From: Prescottella equi
Lineage (GTDB): Bacteria > Actinomycetota > Actinomycetes > Mycobacteriales > Mycobacteriaceae
Assembly: GCF_002094305.1 (NCBI RefSeq)
Contig: NZ_LWTX01000005.1
Location: 1 to 64,000, forward strand
Length of the DNA stretch: 64,000 nt
Direction of reading: 5' to 3'
Numbering within the stretch: position 1 is the stretch's first letter; every line of letters starts with the position of its first letter. Positions 51,113 through 58,894 of this stretch are shown here, piece after piece. The notes beneath the pieces are model-generated. The model made no database searches. It was not told where the DNA came from and saw only the letters and a program-made list of their open reading frames with translations. The translations under genes were made by a program, and so were the position numbers.

Positions 51113-51130
51113 ACACCCCGATCGGGGTGT
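51113..51130. promoter_or_regulatory. 18-bp perfect palindrome in the ALDH leader
   Basis: ACACCCCGATCGGGGTGT reads the same on both strands and ends 28 nt before the aldehyde dehydrogenase ATG. It could bind a dimeric repressor or fold as a leader hairpin. No family motif was recognised. Confidence 0.5.
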
Positions 51131-51278
51131 GACACAGGACACTAAGCACGCGAACATTGCGATTACGACGTAGAAGTGGTCACAACTGGGCGACGGCGCC
51201 ACTTCGGAGCAACAGCACACTTCGCCGCCGCGCGACGGAGGATGTCCGATTTCGTCACGAAACCGGCATCCGACTGGC

Positions 51279-51312
51279 TAGTGTGCGGACCAGAGGTGGA
51301 ACACGTTCCACC
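51279..51312 (+). promoter_or_regulatory. KstR-type operator and -10 element of the FadD gene
   Basis: TGGAACACGTTCCA at 51297-51310 matches the KstR consensus TNNAACNNGTTNNA at every fixed base and sits within a longer inverted repeat, GGTGGAAC-AC-GTTCCACC (51295-51312). A TAGTGT hexamer at 51279-51284 could serve as -10, which would put the operator at the transcription start, as in repression. A second palindrome, TTTCGT-C-ACGAAA, lies at 51250-51262 near the -35 position. KstR is the actinobacterial steroid-catabolism repressor. Confidence 0.6.
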
Positions 51313-51342
51313 GGATGATTCGTTGCTCTGGAAGGAATGCCG

Positions 51343-52965
51343 ATGCAGTTCAACCTGGCCGATATCTTCGAGACCGTCGCGGACGCCGTGCCCGACCGCA
51401 TCGCGCTGACGTACGAAGGCCAGCACCTGTCGTACAAGAGCCTGAACGCGGAAGCGAACAAGGTTGCACACTTCCTGGCCGAGGCCGGGGTGGCACCGGG
51501 CGAGCACGTGGCGCTCTTCCTGAAGAACAGCATCGAGCACGTGACGTCGCTCCTGGGGATCCTCAAGATCCGCGCGGTCCCGATCAACGTGAACTACCGG
51601 TACACCCCGTCCGAGCTCGAGTACATCTTCACCAACTCGGACTCGGTCGCGGTGGTCGTCGAACTTCCCGAACACCAGCGCACCCTCGCCGGCCTCCTCG
51701 ACAACTGCCCGTTGGTCCGGACGGTGATCGTCGTCGGCGAACCCGAGCAGGAGCTGCTCACCGAGGCCGAGGCACGGTCCGTGACGGTGCTGCCGTTCAG
51801 TGACTCGCAGGCGCACTCGGACGCCACCGACTTCCCGGCCCGGTCGGGTGACGACCTGTACGTCCTCTACACGGGCGGCACCACCGGCTATCCGAAGGGC
51901 GTCATGTGGCGCCACGACGACTTCTTCCACAAGCCGCTGTCGGGCGGCAACCCCTACGGCGCGGAAGCCCGCAAGGATCTCGCGGAGATCGCGGCCGCCG
52001 CCAAGGAGTTCCCCGACATGACGTTCCTGATCGCGGCGCCGCTCATGCACGGCGCCGCGTCGTACTCGCTGTTCACCTTCTTCACCCTCGGGGCCCGCCT
52101 CGTGGTGATGCGCGACTTCGATCCCGTCAAGGTCGTCGAAGGCATCGAGAAGGAGAAGCTGCAGGTGATCCTGATCGTCGGTGACGGCATGGGGCTGCCG
52201 CTGGTCGACGAGATGGAACGCCGCAAGGGCGAGGTCGACCTCAGCTCGCTGTTCTCGATCACCTCGGGCGGCGCGATCTGGTCACTGAGCGTGCGCGAGC
52301 GGATGCTGGCCGTCAAACCGGAACTGTTGCTGCGCGACAACTTCGGTGCGTCGGAGTCCGGCAACGACGGCGCGTTCACGATCGACGACAACGGCAACCT
52401 GCGCATGCCCCCCTCCCCCAACCTGATCCTGGTGAACGAACGTCTCGAGCAGATTCCCGCGGGCTCCGACGAGATCGGGTACATCGCGCGCATCGGCAAC
52501 GTTCCCCTCGGTTACTACAAGGACGAGGAGAAGACCGCCCGCACCTTCCCCACCCGCGCCGACGGCACCCGCATCTCGGTGCTCGGCGACATGGGCACGA
52601 TCGAGGCGGACGGCACCATCGTCTTCCTCGGCCGCGGTTCGCAGTGCATCAACACCGGCGGCGAGAAGGTCTTCGCGGAGGAGGTCGAGGCGGCACTGCA
52701 CGCACATCCGTCGATCTCCGACGCCCTCGTCGTACCGGTGCCGGACGAGCGGATGGGGCAGCGCGTCGCCGCCGTCGTCGCGGTGTACCCCGGCTCCGAC
52801 GAGCTGACCCTCGACGCCGTCCAGGACCACTGCCGCAAGACACTCGCGGGCTACAAGGTGCCGCGCGCGTTCGTTGTCGTCGACGAGGTCAAGCGCACAC
52901 CGGCCGGCAAGGCCGACTACCGCTGGGCCACCGACGTCGCCGCATCGGACGCCGTCTCGAGCTGA
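51343..52965 (+). CDS. Acyl-CoA synthetase, FadD19/FadD17-like (steroid side-chain type)
   Basis: The second ATG (51343) is preferred over 51337 because GGAAGGA then sits 6 nt upstream; it gives 540 residues. Motifs: YTGGTTGYPKGVMWRHDD, a form (TGGTTG...MWRHED) shared with FadD19, FadD17 and FadD3; NFGASESGNDGAF; and IGNVPLGYYKDEEKTARTF. The C-terminal lid carries GRGSQCINTGGEKVFAEEVE and VKRTPAGKADYRWA. With a KstR-type operator just upstream, a sterol side-chain acid is the most likely substrate, though bile acids or other bulky acids are possible. It is the only metabolic gene here on the plus strand and ends 1 bp from the convergent mftG stop. Confidence 0.88.
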   Translation: MQFNLADIFETVADAVPDRIALTYEGQHLSYKSLNAEANKVAHFLAEAGVAPGEHVALFLKNSIEHVTSLLGILKIRAVPINVNYRYTPSELEYIFTNSDSVAVVVELPEHQRTLAGLLDNCPLVRTVIVVGEPEQELLTEAEARSVTVLPFSDSQAHSDATDFPARSGDDLYVLYTGGTTGYPKGVMWRHDDFFHKPLSGGNPYGAEARKDLAEIAAAAKEFPDMTFLIAAPLMHGAASYSLFTFFTLGARLVVMRDFDPVKVVEGIEKEKLQVILIVGDGMGLPLVDEMERRKGEVDLSSLFSITSGGAIWSLSVRERMLAVKPELLLRDNFGASESGNDGAFTIDDNGNLRMPPSPNLILVNERLEQIPAGSDEIGYIARIGNVPLGYYKDEEKTARTFPTRADGTRISVLGDMGTIEADGTIVFLGRGSQCINTGGEKVFAEEVEAALHAHPSISDALVVPVPDERMGQRVAAVVAVYPGSDELTLDAVQDHCRKTLAGYKVPRAFVVVDEVKRTPAGKADYRWATDVAASDAVSS

Positions 52966-52966
52966 T

Positions 52967-54448
52967 TCACAGGAGGGTGCTCGCACGCTCCGCCACCATC
53001 ACGGCGGTGGCGTGCGGGCCCCGGCCCGGGATCGCGGGGAAGATCGACGTGTCGACGATGAACAGTCCGTCGACACCGTGGACGCGGCACTCCTCGTCCA
53101 CCACCGACGTCGCCGGGTCGGCCCCCATCCGGCAACTGCCCGACAGGTGCAACGACGTGCCGAGGTGATCCGACAACCACTCGTCCGACGTGTCGACGTC
53201 GTCGGGATCGACCAGGGCACGCATCGCACCGGTGCGCATCAGGTCGGCGGCATGGAGCACCGCGGCCCGCAACGCGTCCCGATCCGCTGCCGACTCGAGG
53301 TAGCGGTACGACACCGAGGGCGGGGCGCCCGGATCGGCCGAGACCAGTCTGATCTCACCGCGGCTGTGCGGCTTCATCAGCACCACGCCCAGGCACGGCC
53401 GGCCGATCCCGGATCCGGGTATGAGGTCACCGAACGACGCTGTGTACGGGCGCATTTCGATGCCGTCGGCGTTGAGGGTCACCTGCAGGGCAGGCACACT
53501 CGTGGTCCTGGGGACCGGCACCCGGTAGCTGTACGGCAGCACCACCTCGGGATGGTCACTGAAACCGGACCCCACCGCCGGCAGGTCCGCGACCACCTCG
53601 ATGCCGAGATCTCGGAGGTGTCGGGCGTCGCCGACCCCGGACAGCATCAGCAGGTGCGGGGTCGCTACCGCGCCGGCAGTGAGCACGACCGTCGACGCAC
53701 GGATGGTGTGCAGCCCCTCTTCCGTCGCGATCTCGAGGCCGGCCACGCGGGTGCCGTCGAACAACACCTTGGTGACCGTTGCGCCGGAGCGCACCGTGAG
53801 GTTGGGGCGCCCCAGGTTCGGCAGGAGGTAGGCCGACGCCGGACCCACCCTCACGCCGTCCCGGATGTTGAGCGGCACCGGGCCGACGCCGTGCGAACCG
53901 GGCGCATTCTTGTCCGGATCCTCGGCGTGCCCCGCGTCGCGGGCAACGTCCACGAAGGCGCTGCTCACCGGGTGCCAGCGATCACGAGGTTCCCGATGCA
54001 CCGGGATCGGCCCGTCCGACCCGTGCCACGGTCCGGTGAAGTCCGCGTCGGATTCGATGCGCTTGTAGTACGGCAGCACCTCGTCGAAGGACCACGACCG
54101 CGGCCAGCGATCGAAGTCGTCCGTCTGCGCGCGCACGAAGTACCCACCGTTGACGGCCCCCGAACCACCGAGGACCCGGCCGCGAGCGATCCACCCGGAC
54201 CGTTCACTGGTGAGGTTCACCTGGTACGGCCACACCCAACGACTGTCGGGCCCCACCGGCAGCACCCCGGCGTCGACGAGCTCAGGGGGATATTCCGAGG
54301 GAATCCGATGTCCGGGAGCGGATTCGACGAGCAGCACCCGACGGTTCGGATCCTCACTGAGCCGTCCGGCGAGAACGCTGCCGCACGAGCCGCCCCCGAT
54401 GACGACGACATCGGCGGACTCGGACGGATGCGGCTGGTCCCGACTCAC
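52967..54448 (-). CDS. mftG: Mycofactocin system GMC-family oxidoreductase MftG
   Basis: Start taken as the GTG at 54448, 2 bp after the mftF stop, giving 493 residues; the longer frame upstream only shadows mftF. The FAD dinucleotide loop VVVIGGGSCGSVLAGRLSEDP is at residues 13-33, RGRVLGGSGAVNGGYFVRA is the first GMC signature, and the C-terminus has HLSGSCRMG (active-site histidine region) and VVDTSIFPAIPGRGPHATAVMVAERAS. In mycobacteria MftG is needed to reoxidise mycofactocinol, linking mycofactocin-dependent alcohol oxidation to respiration. It is last in the mftE-F-G unit. Confidence 0.92.
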   Translation of the reverse strand: MSRDQPHPSESADVVVIGGGSCGSVLAGRLSEDPNRRVLLVESAPGHRIPSEYPPELVDAGVLPVGPDSRWVWPYQVNLTSERSGWIARGRVLGGSGAVNGGYFVRAQTDDFDRWPRSWSFDEVLPYYKRIESDADFTGPWHGSDGPIPVHREPRDRWHPVSSAFVDVARDAGHAEDPDKNAPGSHGVGPVPLNIRDGVRVGPASAYLLPNLGRPNLTVRSGATVTKVLFDGTRVAGLEIATEEGLHTIRASTVVLTAGAVATPHLLMLSGVGDARHLRDLGIEVVADLPAVGSGFSDHPEVVLPYSYRVPVPRTTSVPALQVTLNADGIEMRPYTASFGDLIPGSGIGRPCLGVVLMKPHSRGEIRLVSADPGAPPSVSYRYLESAADRDALRAAVLHAADLMRTGAMRALVDPDDVDTSDEWLSDHLGTSLHLSGSCRMGADPATSVVDEECRVHGVDGLFIVDTSIFPAIPGRGPHATAVMVAERASTLL

Positions 54449-54450
54449 CG

Positions 54451-55848
54451 TCAGCTGCCGATGCGGGGAGCGAGTGCTCGCAGGTCCCGGGCACGAATCG
54501 CGCCCTGCCACAGGCCCGCGCCGTACGCGACGTCGTCGAGTCGCTTGAATGCCGTGTGCCGCAGCGGGTCCAAACCACCCGGCTCGCGATGCTTCACCCA
54601 GTCGACGACGCCCTCGGCGACGGCCACCGCCACGGCCAGGCGCCGAATGCGCGGCGAACACAGAACCGCCAGGAACGTCACCGGCCAGTAGTGACGGCAC
54701 ATCGCGGACGCGAGTTGCCATGCGCCACCGGCAAAGCCGCGAGCTGCGAGAATCGCTGCGATCCGTGTCGGCTGGTCGAGCTCACGAAACGTGCGCCGCA
54801 GTCGCGTCGCCGTCACGAGCAGGGTCGCGAGGCTGCCGAGCAGGCCGATACGCGTTCCCGTCGCCGCCGCGAGCACGGCGAACAGCGTCCATTTCGACAT
54901 CGCCAGCGGCGGGACCATGCCGTCGTGCCGTGACGCCAGCGGGGCCGCACCGGTGCCGTAGAAGAGCTTGCGCGAAAACCACTTCCGGAAGGTGACGCGG
55001 TGGTCGTGCGCTACCTGAGACACCGGTTCGTACCGCAATCGCCAACCCGACTCCTGCAGACGCCAGCACAGATCGACGTCCTCCGCGACGTGCATGGTCT
55101 CGTCGAATCCACCGGCCTCCACCAGGACGTCGCGGCGCACGAGCATCGCGGCGCTCGGCACGTACGCCACCGGGCTGCCGGAGCGGACCGCGGCCTCCTT
55201 GCGGCCCAGGTCCAGTGAAGAGCGCGTGTGCTCGTACCGGGCGAGCATCGACCCCTCGGGTTCGAGGGCCACGATGCGCGGCGCCACAAGTGCCACCGCG
55301 GGGTCGCTGAAATGCCCGAGCATCAGTTCGAGCCACCCGGTCTTCGGTACGACGTCCGAGTCCAGGAAGGCGACGAAAGGTGTTTGCGCCGCACGCAGTC
55401 CCGTGTTGCGGGCGGCGGCCGGGCCGCGCGAGGCGTCGTGCCGCAGCAGCGTCACGTGGGCGGTGCAACCGGACAGATCCGGAAGCTCGAGGGGCGTGGC
55501 GGAACCGTCGTCGACGACGATGACGTTCAACCCCCGCAGCGCCGGCACCAGGCGCGCGATGCCGTCGACGTTGTCGCGGATCGGCACGACGACCGTCACG
55601 TCACTCGGCGACGGCGTACTCATGGGGCGCGGGTTCCCGACGCCCGAGTCCAGCAGGCGACGCGCCACCACAGCGGTCTGCGAGTCCACGACCTCGAGGT
55701 AGCCGTCGCCGATCATCTCGGCCGCCGCCGGTGCCAGCTTGAGCATCCGCATCGGTGACCCGCCGATCAGTACCCGGCCTCCCGAATAGGCGCGTACCTG
55801 GGGATCGAGGCGGACCCCGAACCCGTCGGGGAGTCGAGCATTGCGCAT
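54451..55848 (-). CDS. mftF: Mycofactocin biosynthesis glycosyltransferase MftF
   Basis: The 465-residue protein starts with [21 protein letters not shown], the typical MftF opening, and a roughly 75-residue leader domain of PqqD-like appearance. A GT2 fold follows ([49 protein letters not shown] with the DxD metal site, and [13 protein letters not shown] as the base region). Hydrophobic C-terminal helices ([26 protein letters not shown]) suggest membrane association. MftF adds the oligoglucose chain to mycofactocin. mftE lies 73 bp upstream and mftG 2 bp downstream. Confidence 0.93.
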   Translation of the reverse strand: MRNARLPDGFGVRLDPQVRAYSGGRVLIGGSPMRMLKLAPAAAEMIGDGYLEVVDSQTAVVARRLLDSGVGNPRPMSTPSPSDVTVVVPIRDNVDGIARLVPALRGLNVIVVDDGSATPLELPDLSGCTAHVTLLRHDASRGPAAARNTGLRAAQTPFVAFLDSDVVPKTGWLELMLGHFSDPAVALVAPRIVALEPEGSMLARYEHTRSSLDLGRKEAAVRSGSPVAYVPSAAMLVRRDVLVEAGGFDETMHVAEDVDLCWRLQESGWRLRYEPVSQVAHDHRVTFRKWFSRKLFYGTGAAPLASRHDGMVPPLAMSKWTLFAVLAAATGTRIGLLGSLATLLVTATRLRRTFRELDQPTRIAAILAARGFAGGAWQLASAMCRHYWPVTFLAVLCSPRIRRLAVAVAVAEGVVDWVKHREPGGLDPLRHTAFKRLDDVAYGAGLWQGAIRARDLRALAPRIGS

Positions 55849-55921
55849 CAGACGATGTTAAGGGGCGGTGCAGTCATGGGCAGAACTTGCCGCGAAAAAC
55901 CAGGACAAACCGCCACACCAG

Positions 55922-56614
55922 TCACACCAGCCTCCCGTCGGGCCGTGGCGCCCAGTTCTCGATCGCCTTTCCGGCCCGGCGAACGAGGTCTGCGAACAGT
56001 CGTTCCCCCTCCTCTGCGGTGGCCCCGGTGGGATCGCCGAGGATGCCGTTGGGGGTCGCCGCGAGCATGCCACCCGACCGCAGTTGCGGCATGAGGTCCG
56101 CGATGGGCGCGGTGTTGCCGGGCTCGGCTCGGTCCATCGCCACGTCAGCGGGTGAAAGATGCAGCAGCATGGATGTTTCGGTGTGTCCGGCGTGCGCGTC
56201 GGCACCCGGTACCGCACACGGCAGCCAGGCCGCGTCGCGGCCCTCGTAGCGAAGGAGTTCGACGGCCTTCACCACCGCCGGGCCGTTCCCGCCGTGGCCG
56301 TTGACGAACACGACACGCCGGGCCCACCGACACGCCGAGCGGCCGAACTCGACGAGCAGCGCCTCGAGCGCCTCGGTGCCGATCGAGATGGTCCCGGCGA
56401 AGCCCTCGTGCTCGCCACTCGCCCCGTACGTGATGGCGGGCGCCGTCACGACGCCGGTGAGCGCGCCGGCGACAGCGCCGGTGAGAGCGGTCGCGATGCG
56501 TGTGTCGGTGTCCAGCGGCAGGTGCGGGCCGTGCTGCTCGAAAGAGCCGACCGGGACCGCGACGGTGAGGTCGTCGCGCGGCACATCGGGCCACGGGATG
56601 CGGGCGAGGTCCAT
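55922..56614 (-). CDS. mftE: Mycofactocin precursor peptidase MftE (creatininase family)
   Basis: From the ATG at 56614 the protein has 230 residues, the usual MftE size. Metal ligands of the creatininase fold are visible: VGSFEQHGPHLPLDTDT (Glu, His, Asp) near residue 25, FVNGHGGNGPAV near 105, and GADAHAGHTETSMLLHLSP near 140. MftE releases the C-terminal Val-Tyr-derived dipeptide from modified MftA so that MftD can act. In the classic cluster mftE follows mftD directly; here seven kb and five genes separate them, and a DUF1707 gene lies 29 bp upstream. Confidence 0.92.
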   Translation of the reverse strand: MDLARIPWPDVPRDDLTVAVPVGSFEQHGPHLPLDTDTRIATALTGAVAGALTGVVTAPAITYGASGEHEGFAGTISIGTEALEALLVEFGRSACRWARRVVFVNGHGGNGPAVVKAVELLRYEGRDAAWLPCAVPGADAHAGHTETSMLLHLSPADVAMDRAEPGNTAPIADLMPQLRSGGMLAATPNGILGDPTGATAEEGERLFADLVRRAGKAIENWAPRPDGRLV

Positions 56615-56643
56615 CGGTCGATGGTAGAGCGGGCTCCCGCCGC

Positions 56644-57495
56644 TCACGGGCCCTGCACCTCGACGACCTCGCCGGCAAATGTCGCCGTCACGTTCCCCTT
56701 GGCGACGTCGGCGTCCACGACGTAGACCGTGACCCGCGGCTCGGCGACACCCGACGGCGAGCGAAGGGCGCGGATGGCGACCCGATCGACGTGGCCGCTG
56801 GGCAGACCCACGAGGCCGGTAGCGCGCCCGACCAGATCGACGATGGACTCGCTGTCGAGTAGCGCGAGGTCGACCGTATCTTGGTCCTCGTCCCGCATCG
56901 TGGGCGGCGTCCACGGCTCGAATCCGGCAGCGCCCGTGAACATCCACCGCTGCATCCGGGTCGGCTGCCGGGGGATCATCTTCGCAACCACCGCGTCATC
57001 GCTGTACAGATCGACATCGTCGGCGACCAGATTGCCGAACTTCGACTCGAAGCGGCGCACGAACTCGCGCATGCCGTCGGCGGTGAACAGAGCGATCGAC
57101 TCGGCCGAGTGGTCGTCGGCGCTCGATTCGGAGGAGGCGGCAGGGCCATTGGAGCCCCCGGCGGACATCACCTGGACCAGGCCGACCACGATCAACGCCA
57201 CGACGACCACCGCAGCGAGGACCACAAGGAGGTGGCGCGACCGCGGCGAGCCGGAGTCGGATTCAGTCTCGGACTCACCGCCGGTCCCGTCACCGACAAG
57301 ATGATCGGGTACCTGCAAGTCCTTGGTCAGCGCCTGAAGAGCGCCGAGCGTCGTCGCGCGCATCGCTGCCGCAGTACGGGACTCGTGCTCTTCGACACCC
57401 AGCTGACCGTCCGCATATGCGGCGTCGAGCAGGCTGCACGTCTGCGCGCGATCGATGTCGCGCGCCCGGGTCTTGTCAGATCGAGGGTCCGGCAC
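56644..57495 (-). CDS. DUF1707 membrane protein inserted upstream of mftE
   Basis: The 283-residue protein has an N-terminal DUF1707 domain (RARDIDRAQTCSLLDAAYADGQLGVEEHESRTAAAMRATTLGALQALTKDLQ, about 10-62), one membrane span (HLLVVLAAVVVVALIVVGLVQVM, about 88-110), a Ser/Gly linker and an extracytoplasmic region rich in acidic residues. DUF1707 is a common actinobacterial fold at the start of membrane or surface proteins, function unknown. The outside half (ADGMREFVRRFESKFGN onward, VTVYVVDADVAKGNVTATFAG) looks like a lipoprotein-type beta domain. It shares a 70-bp divergent region with the HNH gene and probably leads the transcript into mftE-F-G. Confidence 0.8.
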   Translation of the reverse strand: MPDPRSDKTRARDIDRAQTCSLLDAAYADGQLGVEEHESRTAAAMRATTLGALQALTKDLQVPDHLVGDGTGGESETESDSGSPRSRHLLVVLAAVVVVALIVVGLVQVMSAGGSNGPAASSESSADDHSAESIALFTADGMREFVRRFESKFGNLVADDVDLYSDDAVVAKMIPRQPTRMQRWMFTGAAGFEPWTPPTMRDEDQDTVDLALLDSESIVDLVGRATGLVGLPSGHVDRVAIRALRSPSGVAEPRVTVYVVDADVAKGNVTATFAGEVVEVQGP

Positions 57496-57535
57496 GCCCA
57501 GACCCTACTGCGTGGCGTACTCGATACCCATTGAC

Positions 57536-57551
57536 TCGAACATATATTCGA
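57536..57551. promoter_or_regulatory. LexA/SOS box upstream of the DUF222-HNH gene
   Basis: TCGAACATATATTCGA matches the actinobacterial SOS box TCGAAC-N4-GTTCGA at all fixed bases but one. It lies 14 nt before the ATG at 57566 and 40 nt before the divergent DUF1707 start. 13E12-family genes in M. tuberculosis are known to carry LexA boxes and respond to DNA damage. Confidence 0.7.
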
Positions 57552-57565
57552 ACTAGGCTCGGGTC

Positions 57566-58867
57566 ATGAATCCGGGGGGACTCAACAATTCGGGCATCGC
57601 AGTCGCTTCGCTGCGGCCTGGCGACGTGGGATCGCTCGCCGAAGCGGCCCTTGTGCAGGGCATGGCCGACGTTTGCCGTGAGATCGAACGGCTCCAAGCG
57701 TTGCGGGTAGCGATGGCCGCCGAAGTCGATGCGCGCGCAGTCTCGTTCGACACCCTCGGCTTCCGAAGTGTCAAGCAGTGGTTGGCCGCGAACTCACTGT
57801 TGGAAGTGCCGGCCGCGGCACGGATCCTCGCATTGGGCCGGATGCTCGCCCGGCAGCCCGAGATCGCCGACGCCTTCAACGCCGGAGATATTTCGGCCGA
57901 GCATGCGGCGTTGATCGGGAAGTTCTGCGAAACCACACCTCGTGGCATGCCCGTGGAAGCGCTAAATTCGTGCCGGAAGGTGTTGCTGGACGCCGCGTCC
58001 GGTCCCGCCGCAACCACCACGACCGTCCGCACGTGCATCTCCCGGTTGGAGCGGATCTTCGAATCCGACGAACTCCCACCCAGCGAAGACACCGAACGCA
58101 ACGAATTCCACGCCTCGAAAACCCTGAACGGACGGGTCTCGGTCAAGGGTGACCTCGACGCCGTCACCGGCGAGATGCTCCTGACCGCACTGTCCGCGCT
58201 GACCAAACCGAGGAATCCGGTCGACGACCCCGCCGAGAAACTCACCCCCGCACGGCAGCGGGCGGACGCGTTCGCCGAGATCCTGCGCCGCTACCTCGAC
58301 TCCGGCGACGCCCCGATCGAGGGCGGCGAGCGGCCACACCTGTCACTCCATGTGAACGCCAGCGACCTCGCCCGCAGCGAGTCGGCTCACGAGTGGACGC
58401 ACACCGATGAAGGGTCGGACCTGTTCGGCGACAAAGACATCGCACGCATGCCCCACACCGGACCGCTGTCTATCGCGACCGCTCGCCGGATCGCCTGCGA
58501 CTGTCACCTCACCGCCATCGTCATGGACGACGACGTCCCCCTGAATCTGGGGCGAACCAGCCGGACCGTGTCGAAGAAACAGCGCCGCGCCCTGATCGCC
58601 CGCGACCACGGCTGCGCCTTCCCCGGCTGCGGCACACCACCCGCCCACTGCGAAGGCCACCACGTAAAGCATTGGGCAGACGGCGGCCCCACCGACCTCG
58701 ACAACCTCGTCCTACTCTGCCGCTACCACCACACCTTGCTGCACCACTCCCACTGGGACGTGAAAATCGGCGCCGACCGGCACCCGTGGTTCACCCCACC
58801 CAGCACCGTCGACCCCTACAAGAAACCCATCCCAGCCAATAGGCGGGCAGGACCACACGCAGCGTAG
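57566..58867 (+). CDS. DUF222 / HNH endonuclease (13E12 repeat family)
   Basis: The 433-residue protein appears intact. Residues about 30-330 form the helical DUF222 region (ERLQALRVAMAAEVDARAVSFDTLGFRSVKQWLA, RQPEIADAFNAGDISAEHAALIG, TPARQRADAFAEILRRYLDSG). The C-terminus is an HNH nuclease with zinc cysteines: RDHGCAFPGCGTPPAHCEGHHVKHWADGGPTDLDNLVLLCRYHHTLLH, with HH, N and the second HH in place. These genes are multicopy in mycobacteria and rhodococci and behave like selfish or repeat elements. It is on the opposite strand to the mft genes it interrupts, behind an SOS box, and its DNA looks less GC-rich than its neighbours. Substrate and biological role unknown. Confidence 0.9.
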   Translation: MNPGGLNNSGIAVASLRPGDVGSLAEAALVQGMADVCREIERLQALRVAMAAEVDARAVSFDTLGFRSVKQWLAANSLLEVPAAARILALGRMLARQPEIADAFNAGDISAEHAALIGKFCETTPRGMPVEALNSCRKVLLDAASGPAATTTTVRTCISRLERIFESDELPPSEDTERNEFHASKTLNGRVSVKGDLDAVTGEMLLTALSALTKPRNPVDDPAEKLTPARQRADAFAEILRRYLDSGDAPIEGGERPHLSLHVNASDLARSESAHEWTHTDEGSDLFGDKDIARMPHTGPLSIATARRIACDCHLTAIVMDDDVPLNLGRTSRTVSKKQRRALIARDHGCAFPGCGTPPAHCEGHHVKHWADGGPTDLDNLVLLCRYHHTLLHHSHWDVKIGADRHPWFTPPSTVDPYKKPIPANRRAGPHAA

Positions 58868-58894
58868 GACGCTGTGTCGGGGGCGTCGTCGTTG

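Noticed and set aside
54449-54721. Longer N-terminus for MftG
   Set aside because: It runs inside mftF in another frame with Arg/Pro-rich shadow sequence; the FAD loop follows the GTG at 54448 closely, as expected.
56615-56947. Longer N-terminus for MftE
   Set aside because: It overlaps the DUF1707 gene and lacks creatininase similarity; MDLARIPWPDV at 56614 is the normal start region.
57566-58867. Insertion sequence or intein carrying the HNH domain
   Set aside because: No terminal inverted repeats, target duplication or splicing motifs are visible; the DUF222-HNH layout is a free-standing gene.
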